This document shows positions 1 to 8,087 of a DNA stretch of 12,104 nt, piece after piece. A model generated the notes under the pieces. That model did no database searches. It was given only the letters and a program-made list of their open reading frames with translations, and was not told the origin of the DNA. Location: contig JAITDF010000027.1 of NCBI GenBank assembly GCA_031282705.1, forward strand, positions 1 through 12,104, read 5' to 3'. How positions within the stretch are numbered: the stretch's first letter is position 1; each line of letters begins with the position of its first letter. Position numbers and translations under genes: made by a program. This DNA is from Opitutaceae bacterium. Lineage in GTDB: Bacteria > Verrucomicrobiota > Verrucomicrobiia > Opitutales > Opitutaceae.

Positions 1-110
1 GCAGACTTCCAAGTCTGCTCCGAAGCTCATGCCTGATTGCGGGTTCGCGGCCAGGCGTGAGTTTTAAGCAGGTTTGGAAACCTGCGGTACGACGGAACCG
101 CGTAACATCA
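1..110 (+). repeat. Left copy of a 138-base palindromic (MITE-like) element, truncated by the window edge
   Basis: This stretch matches 10798-10909 in the same orientation with about four substitutions and one extra T in a T-run. It holds two compact palindromes: GCAGACTTCCAAGTCTGC (1-18, perfect 8-base arms) and GCAGGTTTGGAAACCTGC (68-85, perfect 8-base arms). It ends in the same terminal sequence, GCGTAACATCAG (99-110), as the right copy. The outer left arm, including the left terminal repeat, lies outside the window, so a target duplication cannot be tested. The flank after the end is TTATTAAC. The copy lies 48 bases beyond the stop codon of the last gene of the operon. Confidence 0.85.
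61..85 (-). terminator. Possible transcription end hairpin of the operon
   Basis: Read on the minus strand, after the rhamnosidase stop codon at 159, the transcript meets an 8-base perfect stem (68-85, GCAGGTTT/AAACCTGC) followed by TTAAAAC. The stem is strong, but the U-run is poor. If this is a terminator, it is supplied by the repeat element. No better candidate is visible between 1 and 158. Confidence 0.25.
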
Positions 111-158
111 GTTATTAACAATGGGAGCAACGCGATGGAATGTTTGAGCATGATGTTT

Positions 159-3100
159 TTATTGCCTGGCTTGGAAATCATATTTTCCGGAGGGGATTTT
201 CACGGTGACGCCGCCGGCGCCGGCGCCGATTATTTTGATGTGCGGCGAGGAGGAAAGCGGGGCGTCGGATTCGGTGATTTTTTTGAGGACCTCATCACTG
301 CCGGCGCCGGCGGACGGGATGCGCAGGGTGGCGGTGGTGTTGGCGGGGATGGCGACGCGCCAGTTGAAGGATTTGGTTTTGCCGGCGCCGGCGGTTTCCC
401 ATTCGCTTTCTATAAGGCCGTAAGGGGAGTTGTGCGTGGCGTGGACGAAGGTGAGTCCGGGCAGCGGCACGGGCGACATTATTATGTGTTTGAAACCGGG
501 AACGGCGGGGTCGGGGGCGATGCCGGCGAGGGTTTCATACAGCCAGATGACGAGGTCGCCGACGAGCATGACGTGATTGCCGGAGTTCATCGCGGGGTCG
601 GCGGTGTCGCCGTTCCAGAGTTCCCAGATTGTCGTCGCGCCTTTTTCCGCCATATAGCCCCAGCTTGGATAATCGGTTTGAGTGGCGAAGCCGAGCGATA
701 TGTCGGGGCGTCCGCCGGCGGCGAGCACGCGGTTCAGCCATTGTCCGCCGACGAGGCCGGTGCCGATGTGGCCGCGCGTCTCATTTGTTATTTTGCTGAC
801 AAGATTATTAAAAACCCGTTCGCGCGCGCCGGTGCCGGCCGGCACAAGGCCAAACGCGAGCGGCAGGACGGATGATGTTTGCGTGCCGTTGTCGTAGATG
901 CCTTTTCCGGCGTTGTGGTATTTTTTGTTGAACGCATTCCTTGTGACTTCGGCGCCGGCATTGTATTCCCCGGCGTCGGCGGTTTTGTTTAATATAATCG
1001 CGTGCCGTGCCATCAGTTTCAGGCAATGATAATAATATGCGGTGGCGAGAAGCGGGCGGGCGGTGACGCGGGCGGGGTCTTTGGAATGTATCAGTTTTTG
1101 GTCTTCGGGCGGCACACACCAGTCGCCGTAATTGTCCTTTGACATGATGCCGTTCTTTATGTATTGCGCCATGTGCCGCATCCATCTTGACATTGCCTCA
1201 TAATTGCGGGCGATGACACGGGTGTCACCGTAATATGTATGCAATGCATCCGGCGCGATGATGGATGTGCTGGGCCAGGTGACGTTGTCATTATACAACG
1301 GCCAGTAGGGCGGGCATACATCGGGGATTGAGCCGTCGGCGCGCTGGGCGTCGCGCATGTCCTGAAGCCATTTTGTGTAAAGCGCGGCAATGTCGAACAG
1401 ATAGGATTCGCCCTTGCATTCCTCGGAGCGGTCGCCGAGCCAGCCCTGCCGCTCGTCGCGCTGCGGGCAGTCGGTCGGCATCGAGCGGTAATTGCCGCGC
1501 GTGCCCCAGCGGATGTTTGCATATGTTTTGTTTATGACCGGCGAGGAGGTTTCAAATTCGCCGGCGCCGGCGATGTCGTCGTGGACGACGCGGCCGAGCA
1601 ATGTGTCGAGCGTGGGTTTTTCGGGAAGACCGGTGACTTCGACATAACGGAAACCATAATAGGTGAAACGCGGTTCGTATGTTTCGGCGCCGGCGCCTTT
1701 CAACAGGTAACGGCCTGTGACTTTTGCACCGCGGATGTTGTCCATATACAATGTGCCGTCGGGGCGGAGGGTTTCGGCGTGGCGCATTGTTATGATTGTG
1801 CCGGCGGAGCCGCGCACGGCGAGGCGCGTCCAGCCGACCATGTTTTGCCCCATATCGAAAATGTATGCGCCCGGTTCCGGCTCGGTGATTGCGATTGGGC
1901 GGATGTTTTGGGTGACGCGGATTGGCTCCGCCATTTGCGCGGAGAGCACGCCGCCGGGCGGGGCGACGAGCGCTGCGGGCCGCCACGCGGAGTCGTCGTA
2001 GCCGGGCGATGCCCAGCCGGTGAGTTCGCGGCGGGCGTCGTAGGTTTCGCCGTCGTATTCGTTGTTGGCGGTGATTGGCCCCTGGTCGGTGATGCGCCAG
2101 CGGGCGCCGGTGGCGATGGTGTCGCGCGTGCCGTCGTTGTATTCAATTTCAAGTTGGGCGACGAGTTTGGGGTGGCCGTAGTCGAGGGTTTTGGCCGGCT
2201 CGACGGTGCGCGGGGCGTGGTGGCGGCCGTTGCCGAGCCATGCGGCGAGGGCGTTTTTGCCGGCGCGGATTTTCGCGGTGACATCGTGCGTTACGTAAAA
2301 GGCGCGCTTCGTGTAGTGGGTCAGGCCGGGCGAGAGGACATGGTCGCCGATTTTCTCGCCGTTCATATAAAATTCGGAGAGGCCGAGGCCGCTTGCATAG
2401 AGTGTGGCGCGGATGATTTTTTTCGCGGGCGGCACTTCAAATTCGGCACGGGCGTGGCGCGCGGGAAGAACGCGAAATTCGCCGTCGCCGGCGGCGATTT
2501 CGCCCCACGGGGCGATGCCGGTTTTCCCGAGCACGCGCGCGGACGGCCACGCGGAGTCGTCAAACGCGGGCGTTTGCCAGTTTGGTGTTTCGCCGGCGAA
2601 ACATTTCCATTCGCCGCCGGTGCCGATGACGAGTTTGCTGTCATTGTTATTATCGGCACCGGCGCCGGCGGGCGCGCCAGCGAAAATGATTTCGAGCGTG
2701 GCGGCAAGGCCGGCGGGATTCGGGGCCGCGCCTTGGTTTGTGACAAGAAAGGCGAGCGTGTTTTTTCCCGCGCGGAGAAAAGCGGAGACATCGCGCGCGC
2801 GGGCGATTTTCCAACTGGAGTCGCGCGCGGCCTCGGCGCCGTTTATATGGCAGACAAAACTGTTGTCGGCGGCGGCGTGGAGGGTCGCGGAGGCGATTGC
2901 GCGGCCCGCGGGCAACTCGAAGACGCGGCGGTAGGCGCGCTCGCCGGGCGCGTCGTTCACGCCTTTTGGCGCGCCGGCGCCGGCGCCGGAGAAGCCAATC
3001 CATGAACAACCGGTGAGCGCGTGATTTTTGTTTTCGGAAGAATTTCCGTTTTCAATTTCACCGGTGCCAATCCATTGCGCGCTCCAATCGGACGGGGCAA

Positions 3101-3548
3101 GCAGGCCCATGCTCCAGCGGGCGGGGGCACTCCACGCGGACTCGCGGCCCCGCTCATCGCGCACGCGGACTTTCCAAAAACACAACTGGCGCGAGGCGAG
3201 CGGCGCGCCGGCGTATTCGATGTGGATGCTGCGGTCGGAGGCGACCCAGCCGGAATCCCAGAGGTCGCCGGTGCCGAGCGCGAGCGCGCCGGCGGAGGAG
3301 GCGACGAGCACTTGAAACGCGGTTTGCGCGACGCCGCGCGGGATGGCGCCGGCGCCGGCGCCGAGTTGCCACGAGAGGCGCGGGCACGTTTCATCAATGC
3401 CTTCCGGGTTTTCGCGGTATTCGCAGCGGAGCGTTTGCACGCGAACGGGCGATGGCGCGGCGGCGACGGCGGTGGCGCTTGCAAAAGATGCCAGCGCCAG
3501 CACGAGGGAAATTCCGGATTTATAAAGTTTGTCGGGCTTCGTCTGCAT
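159..3548 (-). CDS. Secreted multidomain alpha-L-rhamnosidase, GH78 family
   Basis: Predicted to remove terminal alpha-L-rhamnose from glycans or glycosides by inverting hydrolysis outside the cytoplasm. From the ATG at 3548 the product is 1129 residues. Residues 1-31 form a classical signal peptide (Lys-containing start, hydrophobic core, AVAAA). A fibronectin-like domain follows (about 35-150, WKVRVRDERG), then two beta-sandwich lectin-like stretches (about 205-290 and 365-440; the second is typical of the GH78 N-terminal or CBM67-type module), an (alpha/alpha)6 barrel (about 660-1010) and a C-terminal beta domain. Catalytic signatures are DCPQRDERQGWLGD (D693, E699, D706) and the base in TIWELWNGD (E976). 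A TTG at 3593 and an ATG at 3566 are alternative starts, but the TTG sits inside a hairpin arm and both put extra residues before the signal peptide. Odd feature: many Ala-Gly-Ala-Gly insertions encoded by CGGCGCCG palindromes. It is the last gene of the operon. Confidence 0.93.
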   Translation of the reverse strand: MQTKPDKLYKSGISLVLALASFASATAVAAAPSPVRVQTLRCEYRENPEGIDETCPRLSWQLGAGAGAIPRGVAQTAFQVLVASSAGALALGTGDLWDSGWVASDRSIHIEYAGAPLASRQLCFWKVRVRDERGRESAWSAPARWSMGLLAPSDWSAQWIGTGEIENGNSSENKNHALTGCSWIGFSGAGAGAPKGVNDAPGERAYRRVFELPAGRAIASATLHAAADNSFVCHINGAEAARDSSWKIARARDVSAFLRAGKNTLAFLVTNQGAAPNPAGLAATLEIIFAGAPAGAGADNNNDSKLVIGTGGEWKCFAGETPNWQTPAFDDSAWPSARVLGKTGIAPWGEIAAGDGEFRVLPARHARAEFEVPPAKKIIRATLYASGLGLSEFYMNGEKIGDHVLSPGLTHYTKRAFYVTHDVTAKIRAGKNALAAWLGNGRHHAPRTVEPAKTLDYGHPKLVAQLEIEYNDGTRDTIATGARWRITDQGPITANNEYDGETYDARRELTGWASPGYDDSAWRPAALVAPPGGVLSAQMAEPIRVTQNIRPIAITEPEPGAYIFDMGQNMVGWTRLAVRGSAGTIITMRHAETLRPDGTLYMDNIRGAKVTGRYLLKGAGAETYEPRFTYYGFRYVEVTGLPEKPTLDTLLGRVVHDDIAGAGEFETSSPVINKTYANIRWGTRGNYRSMPTDCPQRDERQGWLGDRSEECKGESYLFDIAALYTKWLQDMRDAQRADGSIPDVCPPYWPLYNDNVTWPSTSIIAPDALHTYYGDTRVIARNYEAMSRWMRHMAQYIKNGIMSKDNYGDWCVPPEDQKLIHSKDPARVTARPLLATAYYYHCLKLMARHAIILNKTADAGEYNAGAEVTRNAFNKKYHNAGKGIYDNGTQTSSVLPLAFGLVPAGTGARERVFNNLVSKITNETRGHIGTGLVGGQWLNRVLAAGGRPDISLGFATQTDYPSWGYMAEKGATTIWELWNGDTADPAMNSGNHVMLVGDLVIWLYETLAGIAPDPAVPGFKHIIMSPVPLPGLTFVHATHNSPYGLIESEWETAGAGKTKSFNWRVAIPANTTATLRIPSAGAGSDEVLKKITESDAPLSSSPHIKIIGAGAGGVTVKIPSGKYDFQARQ

Positions 3549-3580
3549 GAGAATCACTGATTGCATTATTTTATTTCGAG

Positions 3581-3640
3581 GCGTAAAGGGCAAAATGGCT
3601 GATGTTTTTGGGTGGACTCAACCATTTTGCGCCTTTGCGC
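3581..3640 (-). promoter_or_regulatory. Intercistronic stem-loop between the unknown hydrolase and the GH78 gene
   Basis: On the minus strand, arm GCGCAAAGGCGCAAAATGG (3622-3640) pairs with CCATTTTGCCCTTTACGC (3581-3598). This gives about 17 pairs (9 continuous, a one-base bulge, 5, an A-C mismatch, 3) closing a 23-base loop. The 5' arm encodes the last residues (KAQNG) of the upstream protein and its TGA lies in the loop. The 3' arm ends 14 bases before the ATG at 3566. No U-run follows, so it is more likely an mRNA stability or attenuation structure than a simple terminator. Confidence 0.6.
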
Positions 3641-5480
3641 CTATTTCGACAAGTTTGTCCTTTTCCCAGCGCGCGCGCTTGCCCGGCGCCGGCGGCGGCT
3701 CGTGGCGGCGCACGCCGTCGAGCCAGATTTCCACGCGGTCGTTGTCCACATTTTTGATTATCAAATTGTGTCCGCCGAACTGGTATTGCATTTCATCCGG
3801 CGGGCCGAGGTGCGGGGCGAGCGCGGCGGCGACCTTTTCGCCGAGAAAATCGCGGCATAGTATCCATTTGCCGGCGCCGTCGGCGATTTCCAGCTCCGCC
3901 TGCCCCGATTCCAGAAATTGTTTTTTCATGGCGTCCGGAGCGAGGTGGTGCAGCGTCGCGATGACCGCGCCGTTTTCGCGCGCGCGGCGTTGCATCAAAT
4001 CCAATGTTGTTTTGCCGACGCCGATGCCGGTGAGGAGAATGATTTTCGCGCCGCGAAAATCGAATCCGGGCAGCGCGTCGGCGACGCGGTGGTCGAACAC
4101 CAGCACCGGCGGCGCCGGCACGAAGAAGCGCGGCCCCTGCTTGTATTTTACCGCGCGCGAATGAAACGACAGGCCCTCCCTCGGAATCACGCCGTGGCTG
4201 AGGCGGTGCCAGATGCCGAACCACGCCTCGGTCTCCGGCGTGGACTTTTCGATTTCCGAACCGAGCAGCGTGTCGCCAAACGTGCTGTCGCGCTGGCCCC
4301 AGCACGAATCCTCGAAGCGCACGATGGCCACGCGGCAGCGGGCGTCGCGCCAGGTGTAGGGCACGGGGTTTGCCGGCTTGTAGTCGCGCGCGTAGTCGCG
4401 GAACACGCGCCCGTAGGCCGTGAGCGAGAACTCGCGGTCGCTGGCGAACTGCACCAGCGAGGCCGGCGAGCCGTCGGCGTCGGGATGATGCCTGCCCTGG
4501 ACGATCTTTGCATAATCAAAGTTTTTCGCCGCGTCCGGCTGGTGGGTGGCGCCGCGCGCGTTCACATAATCCATGTTTTCGAGATAGATGCGCGAGACTC
4601 CCAGCCAGTGTGAAAAAACGAGCGCGCTGCGCGTCTCGTCCACGCTGTGGCCGGGATAGTGTCCGCAAAACCACAGGTCGGGGTTCATCCACACGTCGGC
4701 GCCGGCGTTTTCATATTCGACCCCCGCGCCGAGCGCCATCGCCACCGGCACCGGCGTCCAGCTTTCCTTCATGATTTTCGGCGAGACCGTCCAGCCCGCG
4801 CGCGCGAACAGATGCTGCATCACCGGCCAGACGTTTTCCGCCACCGGCGTGACACCGTGCTTTTTATAATATTCCCTGATTTGCACCAGGCGCGCCACCA
4901 GCGCGGCGTTGGCCTCCGGCAGCGTCATGCGCCGCGTGTCCGCCAGCGCCGGGCATTCGCCGGGTCTTTTCAACCCGGAACTTATTTGCGCGTGCTCGAT
5001 TTCGTCAAAGCACACGGCCTTCATGCCGGGCATTTTTGCCAGCGCCTCCAGCACTGGCGCCGGCACCTGGTAAAAATGCGTGCCGGGATACGGCTCGAAC
5101 ATGTTTTGGCCGGGGACAAATTCCTTGCGCGGCGTCCAGTTGGCGGTTTCGAGGTTGAAAACATAGTCCAGCCCGCTTTTGCCCAGATAATCGCCCAGTG
5201 TTTTTATGCGCGCGAGCGTGGCGGCTTCGTTCTCGCGGAGCGTCCCGCCGGTCGCCACCTCGAAATAATGATCCATCAAAAACTCCGCGCCGAGCCCGGC
5301 GACGGCGTCGCGCCACGCGGGAAACCGCCAGCCCTCGCCGGCGTAGGCTTTGTTGCGCAGGAAAAATGTCCCCGCGGTATCCACTCCCACGGCGGGCAAA
5401 TGGCCGTCCGGTTGAGGCGCGCCCGAAAGCGGACAAACGATTGGCGCGAGAATGACTGCAAATGATGATATAAGTTTCAT
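3618..5480 (-). CDS. Secreted TIM-barrel glycoside-hydrolase-like protein of unrecognised family
   Basis: A 620-residue protein I cannot assign to a named family. A signal peptide is likely (residues 1-21, cleavage near PLSGA); the cysteine at 16 is not in a convincing lipobox. The region from about 30 to 370 reads as a (beta/alpha)8 barrel, with acidic residues at predicted strand ends: FDEIEH (158-163) and YLENMDY (299-305). D159/E160 and E301 are candidates for acid/base and nucleophile, as in clan GH-A enzymes. From about 455 to 590 there is an alpha/beta segment (AKIILLTGIG, then a helix, then AVIATLHHL) resembling the GATase-like domain that follows the barrel in GH42 beta-galactosidases. 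Its start lies 4 bases after the symporter stop. Context suggests it cuts the glycan whose rhamnose is released by the neighbouring enzymes. Hydrolase activity is inferred, not shown. Confidence 0.85.
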   Translation of the reverse strand: MKLISSFAVILAPIVCPLSGAPQPDGHLPAVGVDTAGTFFLRNKAYAGEGWRFPAWRDAVAGLGAEFLMDHYFEVATGGTLRENEAATLARIKTLGDYLGKSGLDYVFNLETANWTPRKEFVPGQNMFEPYPGTHFYQVPAPVLEALAKMPGMKAVCFDEIEHAQISSGLKRPGECPALADTRRMTLPEANAALVARLVQIREYYKKHGVTPVAENVWPVMQHLFARAGWTVSPKIMKESWTPVPVAMALGAGVEYENAGADVWMNPDLWFCGHYPGHSVDETRSALVFSHWLGVSRIYLENMDYVNARGATHQPDAAKNFDYAKIVQGRHHPDADGSPASLVQFASDREFSLTAYGRVFRDYARDYKPANPVPYTWRDARCRVAIVRFEDSCWGQRDSTFGDTLLGSEIEKSTPETEAWFGIWHRLSHGVIPREGLSFHSRAVKYKQGPRFFVPAPPVLVFDHRVADALPGFDFRGAKIILLTGIGVGKTTLDLMQRRARENGAVIATLHHLAPDAMKKQFLESGQAELEIADGAGKWILCRDFLGEKVAAALAPHLGPPDEMQYQFGGHNLIIKNVDNDRVEIWLDGVRRHEPPPAPGKRARWEKDKLVEIGAKAQNG

Positions 5481-5484
5481 GGTT

Positions 5485-7164
5485 TCAAGGTGCTTTTCGG
5501 TTTATACAGAAAATGATGCCTCCAATGACAAACAATGCCCCGGCGACGAGCGAGGCCATGCCTCGTCCAGGGGAATCGGCGCCGGTCAGCATTTCGGCGA
5601 CGGCCGCCAGCGCGCCGCAGAGTATCAGCGTGATCGCGGCCACGCGCGCCACCGCCCTTCCCTGCGAGTCGCCGTCCCCGGGGGCGTCCGCGCTGTCCGG
5701 AGGCGGAGTTTTTTGCATCCGCTGAAACAGCACGGGGGCGGTTTTTTCCTCGGCCTCGGAGCGGCGCAGCAGGAGGCCGGAGGCAAAATATACGACCGCC
5801 GTGGCCGCTCCGTTGTATAAAATCACCGAGGCCAGCGAGGCCCCCAGCCCGAATTTCAGGACCAGCGCGGTGAGAATCCCGGAGGAAAACGCCCAGATGG
5901 CCGACCTTCCCGTCCCGTGCGGCCAGAGCAACCCGAACAGCAGGGGCATGAAAGTCGGCAGCGTGGTCATGCCGAGCACCATGATGAGAAACTGGAACGC
6001 GCCTCCAAAATCACGGATGCGCATCGCCAGTGCGAGACAGACCGCGCTTACCGCCACCATGACCGCCCGGCCGAGGAACAAACGCCGCCGCTCGGATGAC
6101 GAGGCGAGCCGTTTTTTCAGCATGTCATTGACGACGACCTGCGCCATCACATTGAGGTCGGCGTTGACCGCCGTGATGGTCGCGCCGAGCAGGCCGAAGC
6201 ACAGCATCGCCATCAAGCCCGAGGGCAATACTTTTTGGGCGACCAGGATGTAGGCATATTCCGCCTTCTGCGGGGTGTCCAGGCCGGGCATCAGGACGAC
6301 GGCCGCCATCGCGGGAACGGCGATCAGCGGAAACAGCAAATAATAGGACACCCCGCTGATCACCGACACCCGGCGCGCGTCGCGCTCGCGCGGCACGGAC
6401 ACGAAACGCTGCACCAGCGACCAGTTGCCGTTCCACGCGAACAGCGCGACAATCGCCCACACCGTGATCATCGGCACGCCAAAGCCGCCGGCGTCGGTGG
6501 CGAGCGACCAGTAATCGGACGGCACATTGGCCGAGAAATTCTCCCAGCCGCCCACCGCGTTCCATGAGAGCGCGGCCACGACCGCCACGATGAGCGTGAG
6601 CAAAACCGCCTGCACCGCGTCCGTGACGACCACGGCCAGAAACCCTCCGCCCACCGTGGAAAGCAGGGTGACGACCGCCGTGACACCCGCCCCGGACAGC
6701 AAACTGACGCCCAGCATCACCTCGAACAACACCGCCGTGACATAGAACCGGTTGGCGCTTTCGAGCATGCGCACCGGCAGCCCCACCCACATGAAAAATT
6801 TCGCCGTTCCGGGGCCGAAGCGTTTTTCAATAAACTCGACCACCGTGGCGCAGCCGGTGCGCCGCCAGCGCGCGCCGAACACATAATATCCGGCGAAAAA
6901 CACGGGCAGCTGCGCCACGATCAGCAGCGCGTTCAACGAACCATGACGATAGGCGATGGATGCATTGGCGACAAAAACCGACGCCGAGAACGCCGTCATG
7001 AAAAATGAAAGCCCGCTGAACCAGAACGAGGTCCTTCCGCCCGACCCGTAAAAGTCGCCGGAGTTTTTTATCATCCGCGTGAAATACAGGCTCACGCCAA
7101 TCAGCAGCGCGCCATATCCGGCCATCAGCCACCAGAAGCCAGGGTCAAGTTTTAATGCGGCCAT
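5485..7164 (-). CDS. Sodium:solute symporter (SSS family), probably a sugar or glycoside importer
   Basis: An inner-membrane protein of 559 residues with about 13-15 hydrophobic helices. It shows SSS landmarks: a first helix followed by GDFYGSGGRTSFWFSGLSFF (residues 36-55), the loop motif WSLVQRFVSVPRERDARR (248-265), and the helix-9 region ATITAVNADLN (328-338) running into NDMLKK. A charged linker (about 468-503) precedes two last helices. I chose the ATG at 7164: it lies one base after the esterase stop and has GGGGA about 8 bases upstream. An in-frame ATG at 7179 would overlap the esterase and lacks a ribosome-binding sequence. The substrate is not readable from sequence; the neighbours point to rhamnose or a rhamnosyl compound. 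At the usual sodium-site Ser-Ser pair this protein appears to have Thr-Ala. Confidence 0.93.
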   Translation of the reverse strand: MAALKLDPGFWWLMAGYGALLIGVSLYFTRMIKNSGDFYGSGGRTSFWFSGLSFFMTAFSASVFVANASIAYRHGSLNALLIVAQLPVFFAGYYVFGARWRRTGCATVVEFIEKRFGPGTAKFFMWVGLPVRMLESANRFYVTAVLFEVMLGVSLLSGAGVTAVVTLLSTVGGGFLAVVVTDAVQAVLLTLIVAVVAALSWNAVGGWENFSANVPSDYWSLATDAGGFGVPMITVWAIVALFAWNGNWSLVQRFVSVPRERDARRVSVISGVSYYLLFPLIAVPAMAAVVLMPGLDTPQKAEYAYILVAQKVLPSGLMAMLCFGLLGATITAVNADLNVMAQVVVNDMLKKRLASSSERRRLFLGRAVMVAVSAVCLALAMRIRDFGGAFQFLIMVLGMTTLPTFMPLLFGLLWPHGTGRSAIWAFSSGILTALVLKFGLGASLASVILYNGAATAVVYFASGLLLRRSEAEEKTAPVLFQRMQKTPPPDSADAPGDGDSQGRAVARVAAITLILCGALAAVAEMLTGADSPGRGMASLVAGALFVIGGIIFCINRKAP

Positions 7165-7165
7165 T

Positions 7166-8077
7166 TTATTTATCCCCATTCAGAGGTTGAGCCGGTGGCA
7201 AGATGCCGTTGGCGTCAAGGAAGTTCAGGGCGCGCCCGGTGCATTCCCGCTCCTGTTTCGCCCCCAGGACGAACCCGTGTTTGCGTCCGGGCGCCATGAC
7301 CAGTTCGTATTTGACGCCTGCCTCGCCGAGCCGGGCCGCAAAAGCCCGGGCGATTTCCGGTGAAATGGTGGCATCCCTGTCGCCATGCATGATGAGGGTT
7401 GGCGGCGCGCCCTTTTTTATATACGTGACCGGGGACGCCCGTGCAAGCAGCTCCCCGTCGCCGGCATCCCCGCGCTTGAATATATTCGCGCCGAAAAGCC
7501 GGAGATCGTGCGTGCCGTAAACGGAAATCACCGCGCGCACCGCCGGAAGATCGGCCGCCGGGCGATTGCCGCGCAATTCCGCGTCATTGCCGTGCAGGGC
7601 ATACGCGCCCAGCAAAGCAAGATGCGCCCCGGCGGAATAGCCAAGCAGCGCCACCCGCCCGGAATCGATCCCATAAGACCTTGCCCCGGCTGATTTGAGC
7701 CAGCACAGCGCGGCGGCCACGTCCTGCAAATTCCGGGGCCAGGCTTCATGTGTCTTCCCGCCCTTCCACGGGCCGTCCCTGTAACGAAACAAATCGTAAT
7801 TCATGGAAACCACGACCATGCCTTTTTCGGCGAAGGCATTGCCTGTGATTTGCTCGCGCTTGTCCGCCTTGTCTCCGACCGCCCATCCGCCGCCATGAAT
7901 CATCAGCACCGCCGGACGGAGCCCCGGCCACCGTCCCGGTTCGGGTTGGTAAACATCCACGCGCGCCGAGGGGCTCCCTCCGGGAATCGCCATGTCATTT
8001 GTGACGGCCGCCGCGCGCAAGGGCGGGGCAAACCATAATAATATAATTGATGATAAAATAAATCCGGTCGTTTTCAT
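7166..8077 (-). CDS. Secreted alpha/beta-hydrolase esterase (BD-FAE / carbohydrate-esterase-like)
   Basis: A serine hydrolase of 303 residues, likely periplasmic or exported, predicted to remove acetyl or aromatic acyl groups from sugars. The signal peptide covers about residues 1-23 (hydrophobic FILSSIILLWFAPPL, then RAAA). Oxyanion-hole motif HGGGW is at 61-65, nucleophile elbow GYSAG at 146-150 (S148), the catalytic Asp is probably D235 in HGDRDATIS, and the His is H267 in GRKHGF. The full triad is present and the length is normal for the family. It starts 10 bases after the upstream GH78 stop and its own stop is one base from the symporter ATG, so translation is probably coupled. The exact ester substrate cannot be told; a general lipase or peptidase role is less likely given the glycosidase neighbours. 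Confidence 0.9.
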   Translation of the reverse strand: MKTTGFILSSIILLWFAPPLRAAAVTNDMAIPGGSPSARVDVYQPEPGRWPGLRPAVLMIHGGGWAVGDKADKREQITGNAFAEKGMVVVSMNYDLFRYRDGPWKGGKTHEAWPRNLQDVAAALCWLKSAGARSYGIDSGRVALLGYSAGAHLALLGAYALHGNDAELRGNRPAADLPAVRAVISVYGTHDLRLFGANIFKRGDAGDGELLARASPVTYIKKGAPPTLIMHGDRDATISPEIARAFAARLGEAGVKYELVMAPGRKHGFVLGAKQERECTGRALNFLDANGILPPAQPLNGDK

Positions 8078-8087
8078 TGCCGTTGAA

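Noticed and set aside
1581..3005. A 474-residue plus-strand open frame, and similar long plus-strand frames at 57-875, 3918-4613, 4647-5465 and 9678-10445
   Set aside because: They lie antisense inside genes with clear catalytic motifs; their residue make-up is that of GC-rich shadow frames, with no recognisable domain.
3549..3593. TTG start at 3593 for the secreted GH78
   Set aside because: It adds 15 residues before a good signal peptide, lacks a ribosome-binding sequence and lies inside a hairpin arm. The ATG at 3548 fits best, though 3566 remains possible.
3990..4040. Walker A-like GIGVGKTT in the unknown hydrolase
   Set aside because: The spacing is one residue short of GxxxxGK[ST], there is no Walker B or other ATPase feature, and the protein has a signal peptide.
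7165..7179. ATG at 7179 as symporter start
   Set aside because: It has no Shine-Dalgarno sequence and overlaps the esterase; the ATG at 7164 has GGGGA at a suitable distance.
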